64,000 nt of DNA, taken from the NCBI GenBank assembly GCA_006538405.1, contig BJKQ01000006.1, positions 2,875,001-2,939,000 on the forward strand. Direction: 5' to 3'. The stretch comes from Hansfordia pulvinata. Its lineage: Eukaryota > Ascomycota > Sordariomycetes > Xylariales. Under the pieces are notes generated by a model, which did not search any database, had not been told where the DNA came from, and saw only the letters and a program-made list of their open reading frames with translations. Positions 60,437 through 64,000 of the stretch are shown here, piece by piece (position 1 is the stretch's first letter; every line of letters begins with the position of its first letter). A program made the translations under genes and the position numbers.

Positions 60437-62044
60437 ATGATGGCGCAACAAGGCTTCTCCCAGTACGGCGGAGGCCAGGGCAACGGCGCCGACATCTACG
60501 GCTCCTCCTCCTACTCCAACAACTTCAGCGGAGGCAACAACTCCTCCGGCTTCTTCGACGACGATGAGCTGCTCGACGGTCTCGTCAGCCCCCTTGGCGG
60601 GCCTCAGGGTGGCATGCACGGCCACGACCCCGACTTTGGCGGCAATTCGAACCAGATGGGAATGGGATTCTCCCAGAGCATGTATCCTCCCCAGGGTAAC
60701 CAGGCCGGCGGTATCCAAGTAGACCAGTCGCACATCAACGGCTACTCAAACACGCCCGATGGCGACCCCATTCAGAGTCCCTTCGTTCACAGCTTCGGCC
60801 ACCAGAACTTCTCTCGCCAGATGCAGCAACACCCCCACTCTTTCGGCAACTCCTTGCAGTCCCCCGTCTCCTACTCCGGCTCTCCGCTGACCGGCTCCGA
60901 CGGCAACGGTGACAAGGACGCCACCCTTCTCAACGCCAACCCCCGCGCCAGACTGTCGCAGAGCATGCAGAGGAAGCCCTCCAACAACCCAAGGAGTCCC
61001 CTGACCCCCAAGACCACTGCCGCCATGTCTGCCATGACCATGGGCTCGCAGGAGAGCCCGGGCTTTGGCGCGCAGCCCATTCGCGCTCCCGGCAGCCACC
61101 ACGAAAAATCGCCATCCGGCCAGTGGATGCAGACCCCCAACAGCCTGCAATCGTTTGGCGGCTCCAGCTTCCCGTCCCCCATGCAGCAGCAGCAGCAGGC
61201 TCAACAGCAGCAGAACATGCAGAACCCTCAAATCAACGAGGTTCTCATGAAGGGCGGTACGTCGATGCCCGCCAAGCTAGGGGGTGGTGCCATCTCTTCC
61301 CAGGAGATGAAGAGGAAGAGACGCAGAGAGTCGCATAATCTTGTCGAGCGTCGCCGGAGAGACAACATCAACGAAAGGATCCAGGACCTGAGCAAGCTCG
61401 TCCCGGCCCATCGGCTTGAGGACGAGAAGATCCGTAAACTGATCCAGAACGGTACCCCCCTGTCGCCAACTCTCACCGGCATGACCCACCCATCCCAAGC
61501 GACTTCAGGCCTGGCTGGTCCAGGTGCGAAACGTGCGACTGGTGCGGGCAACATCACAACCGGCCTGCCACTCGACGACAAGGACAAGGGGCCCAACAAG
61601 GGGGATATCCTCAATGGCTCGGTGACCTGGACCCGCGACCTCATGTGGATGTTGCACCTCAAGATCCAGCAGCAAGAAGAGCTTGCCAACACCATTGCTG
61701 AGCTCGGAGGCCACGTCCCCTTCGAGCTGACCGACGATGAGCGGCGCATGCAGACGGAACTGATGGAAGCCATCTCCAAGAACGGCCCCCATACCTTCTC
61801 CTACACCCGCTTCGATGGCTCCGGCCTTCGTGTCCCCCAACACACGGACTTCAAGGGCGATCTCATCGGAGCCAATGGAATTGGGGGCTCTTCCATCAGC
61901 CCGGACGACCACTCGGCGATTGACTTGACCTCTGACCTGGTCGAGCCCGGCTCGTACTGGAATGACCCAGCTGACGACGGCAGTGGCCCTGCGTCAATCA
62001 ACTTCAAGGAAGAGGACGAGTTCGATATGGATCTGACTGTATAG
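60437..62044 (+). CDS. bHLH transcription factor (GlcD-gamma/Rtg3-like), 535 aa
   Basis: Single exon. The MMAQQGFSQYGG start at 60437 was chosen over an upstream in-frame ATG at 60371, whose extra residues look like leader. Residues 1-245 are Gly/Ser/Asn/Gln-rich with an acidic patch (FFDDDELLDGLVSPLGG, 39-55). A Gln run lies at 250-259. The basic region is about 292-309 (KRKRRRESHNLVERRRRDN); His300, Glu304 and Arg308 are the class-B residues that read CACGTG-type E-boxes. Helix 1 runs to about 322 (INERIQDLSKLVPA). An unusually long loop (about 323-387) precedes helix 2 (NKGDILNGSVTWTRDLMWML). A short Gln/Glu/Leu extension (408-423) could be a zipper. The tail is acidic (NFKEEDEFDMDLTV). 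The arrangement resembles yeast Rtg3 and the fungal proteins annotated GlcD gamma. Targets are unknown. Confidence 0.9.
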   Translation: MMAQQGFSQYGGGQGNGADIYGSSSYSNNFSGGNNSSGFFDDDELLDGLVSPLGGPQGGMHGHDPDFGGNSNQMGMGFSQSMYPPQGNQAGGIQVDQSHINGYSNTPDGDPIQSPFVHSFGHQNFSRQMQQHPHSFGNSLQSPVSYSGSPLTGSDGNGDKDATLLNANPRARLSQSMQRKPSNNPRSPLTPKTTAAMSAMTMGSQESPGFGAQPIRAPGSHHEKSPSGQWMQTPNSLQSFGGSSFPSPMQQQQQAQQQQNMQNPQINEVLMKGGTSMPAKLGGGAISSQEMKRKRRRESHNLVERRRRDNINERIQDLSKLVPAHRLEDEKIRKLIQNGTPLSPTLTGMTHPSQATSGLAGPGAKRATGAGNITTGLPLDDKDKGPNKGDILNGSVTWTRDLMWMLHLKIQQQEELANTIAELGGHVPFELTDDERRMQTELMEAISKNGPHTFSYTRFDGSGLRVPQHTDFKGDLIGANGIGGSSISPDDHSAIDLTSDLVEPGSYWNDPADDGSGPASINFKEEDEFDMDLTV

Positions 62045-63027
62045 GGAGTTTCTCCACCAACCACAACCCCATGGCTGATGCGGGCCATCCGCGATAGATT
62101 TTGGGGCTACGCATACTCGCCTCTTTCCACCACCTGCTCCACCTCCTCAAACACTCATCCATCTCAGCACCTTTACTACGTCATATTTCGCATCTTGGGT
62201 TTGCATCTCGGCAGGATCAGCATCTATACTCTACAGCCATTTTCGTTTCTTTTCATCTCTTTTTTTTGTTTCGACCCGGAGGGAGGGCAAGGGCTCCCAT
62301 CATTGCATCACAGGGTCGTTGCGGCGCGGTCAGGCGTTCTCCCCCTTTTGCTTTCAGCTTCTCCTATTTAACTTTTTATGTTTTCTCTCAGCATGGCTGC
62401 ATGACTGCACTGGGTCCGGGTCCTCTAGCATGGGCTTGTGCGGGTTTCTTTCGTGCGTGTGCAAGTGAGCACACGAGCCGCTTTCTTTCGTTGCTTACTG
62501 CAGGCTCACTTGGCTGCATCATCTATGATACCTGGTGGACTGGAGTTCTGGGCTGCTCGCCAGCGTTTTCCCATGCTTTGATTTCTCTCTATTCATTGTC
62601 TCATTCCTGTTCACATGTAGCCAGCCACTCGAGTCAAGTTGGCACAATACCTCGATGTATGTATCTATCCCGGTTTCAGCGAAGCCTTGTTCCCAAAGGC
62701 CTAGCATAATCTACAGAGCCCCGGCTCGAGTAACCTACAATCCCGGTGCACTCTTCCCAAATCTGACGCGTATGTCAGACTGCTAAGAGATGCTTGTAGT
62801 CACAGCTGCTTGAAGAATTGCGCGAGGCTCATGGCTGGTCCTTACCGTCCGGCCGGCGCCAGTAACAGCCGGGAGAAGCGATATGCTTCACAGGAGCGTC
62901 CCGTGGTGGAATCATTTTAGCCCAAGGGGTCACCCTGCGTGCGCTAGCTGGGTGTTGATCTTATCCTCTCCTCCTTCATTCTCGCCTTGATCTCTCCCAT
63001 TTACTGTCATTATCATTAAGTATACTG
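62045..63027. other. Convergent intergenic region between the bHLH and npr3-like genes
   Basis: Both genes end here, so it holds their 3' untranslated regions and terminators. It is T-rich after 62045, for instance a TTTTTTT run near 62262. A 202-codon plus frame at 62101-62709 has no motif and is not accepted. No TACGAGTA motif was found here or further right. Confidence 0.5.
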
Positions 63028-64000
63028 CTACCAGTGACGCACGGTGATGAGGTACTCGCTCATGGCCGTCAGGAGGTTCCACGTCTCCTTACGTTTGAGG
63101 TCCTCCTGCAGGGCGACGCGCTCGAGAGCCGAGCGCCCGTTGAAGTACTTCCAGAACACCGGCCAGGCGCGTTGGACCTTGGGGTCGCGGAAGCGGCGTC
63201 CGATGGCCGACAGGTACAACGAGTCCTTACCCGTGGCCTTCTTGGCATCGACAATGATGTAAGGGGCCAGGCGCGCCAGGTGCGGCGCGTCGTTGACCGA
63301 CGGGTGGTCCGTCGCCACAGGCACCTGCTTTCGCGCATGCGCCGCCGCCTTCTCGGCGGCCTCGCGCCGGGCCTTGTCCGCGATGCGCTCCAGCCGGGCC
63401 TTCTCGGCGACCTGCTCGCCTAGCGTCGTCTGCTGCCGATCCGTCGACGACGACGACGTCGTCACCGCCGACGACGCATCGTCTTCGTACTGCGGCTCCG
63501 GTTCGAGCCCGACCGACGGCGACGTCGCCCGCGAGTTGTCGCCGGCGTCACTCTCGCCGGGAACATCAATGCTGCCCTCGTCGCCGGCGCCGGCGCCCGC
63601 CCCCAAACTGCCCTCGGCGCCTGGCGAGGCGACGCGGCTGGCGGTCGCGGTGGCAGCGGCAGCTGATGAGGAGGCGTTGGCGGCCCGGAGCTCGTCCGCC
63701 TCGAGCTGGTACTGCACCTCGTAGAGGATCTCGGGCCAGACGACGACGTAGGAAAAGGTACACAGCTGGGTCACCCAGCCGCCACGCATCAGCCAGGCCA
63801 GCATCTGCAGGTACGTGGGCCGGTGACTCTTGGTGGGGGAGTGCCATTTGTAGGCACGCGGGGCGGCCGACAGATCCGCCAGAAAGTCGGGCAGAGGGGG
63901 CGCCAGAGGGAAGGCCTTGGCCCAGTTCCGGCTGGCTTCGGGCAACAGATCAGTGTTGCAGTTGGGCGATACAATGTAAACATCTCGCGGGTGCAAAGGG
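63028..64000 (-). CDS. npr3: Npr3-like GATOR1/SEACIT subunit, C-terminal part (gene runs off the right edge)
   Basis: The frame is open from the window edge to a TAG at 63028-63030, giving at least 323 residues; the start lies beyond 64000. Recognisable blocks are DVYIVSPNCNTDLLP, LPDFLADLSAAPRAYKWHSPTKSHRPTYLQMLAWLMRGGWVTQLCTFSYVVVWPEI (winged-helix-like), and near the end YIIVDAKKATGKDSLYLSAIGRRF, KYFNGRSALERVALQEDLKRKE and WNLLTAMSEYLITVRHW. These match the C-terminus of nitrogen permease regulator 3. Between them is a long Ala/Ser/Asp-rich insert (about 130 residues) and a charged coiled segment (EKARLERIADKARREAAEKAAAHARKQ), both low-complexity. Npr3 with Npr2 restrains TORC1 at the vacuole when amino acids are scarce. 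No intron is seen in this part. Confidence 0.9.
   Translation of the reverse strand, partial: PLHPRDVYIVSPNCNTDLLPEASRNWAKAFPLAPPLPDFLADLSAAPRAYKWHSPTKSHRPTYLQMLAWLMRGGWVTQLCTFSYVVVWPEILYEVQYQLEADELRAANASSSAAAATATASRVASPGAEGSLGAGAGAGDEGSIDVPGESDAGDNSRATSPSVGLEPEPQYEDDASSAVTTSSSSTDRQQTTLGEQVAEKARLERIADKARREAAEKAAAHARKQVPVATDHPSVNDAPHLARLAPYIIVDAKKATGKDSLYLSAIGRRFRDPKVQRAWPVFWKYFNGRSALERVALQEDLKRKETWNLLTAMSEYLITVRHW

Noticed and set aside
1..64000. Secondary-metabolite or effector gene cluster, CRISPR array, or phage region
   Set aside because: No PKS, NRPS, P450, secreted cysteine-rich proteins, spacer-repeat arrays or phage genes were seen.

Overview
The window reads as nuclear DNA of a filamentous ascomycete (Pezizomycotina, most likely Sordariomycetes). 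The evidence is a FlbC-type conidiation zinc-finger factor, spliceosomal, SFT2 and NPR3 genes in fungal form, short introns (about 60-90 nt) with GTRNGT donors and CAG acceptors, GC-rich codon use, and a dispersed tRNA-Glu with a T-run terminator. I saw no bacterial operons, CRISPR array, phage genes or recognisable transposon.

Layout: 1-377 (-) is the 5' end of a phosphate-transporter-like MFS gene. 3678-5037 (+) is a four-exon gene of unknown function preceded by a 36-codon upstream ORF. 10586-11437 (-) is flbC. 11.4-23.0 kb is a gene desert. 23-40 kb holds four RNA-related or RNA-like genes: prp31 (-), clf1 (+), an RS-repeat/hydrophobic-segment protein of the DUF3824 type (-), and a La-motif protein (-). 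40-46.8 kb is a second gene-free stretch. 46842-46913 (-) is tRNA-Glu(CTC) and 48006-49255 (-) is the four-exon sft2. 49.3-60.4 kb is a third desert, ending in the pyrimidine-rich upstream region of a bHLH factor (60437-62044, +). 63028-64000 (-) is the 3' part of an npr3-like gene.

Functionally this is a housekeeping plus regulatory region: RNA splicing (Prp31, Clf1), RNA binding (La motif), Golgi vesicle traffic (Sft2), nutrient sensing upstream of TORC1 (Npr3), nutrient import (phosphate carrier), and two transcription factors. It is not a metabolic gene cluster. The two spliceosomal genes are divergent and share a 746-bp intergenic region. The two transcription-factor genes each face about 11 kb of non-coding DNA on their 5' side.

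The most unusual signal is not a gene. The octamer TACGAGTA (or its complement TACTCGTA) occurs about 55 times by eye, against roughly 2 expected for random sequence. Nearly all copies are intergenic and several are fused into perfect palindromes. It co-occurs with dispersed GTAGGTAC/CCTA motifs and many simple repeats. Counts and splice sites were read by eye; family assignments come from recognising conserved sequence, not from a search.
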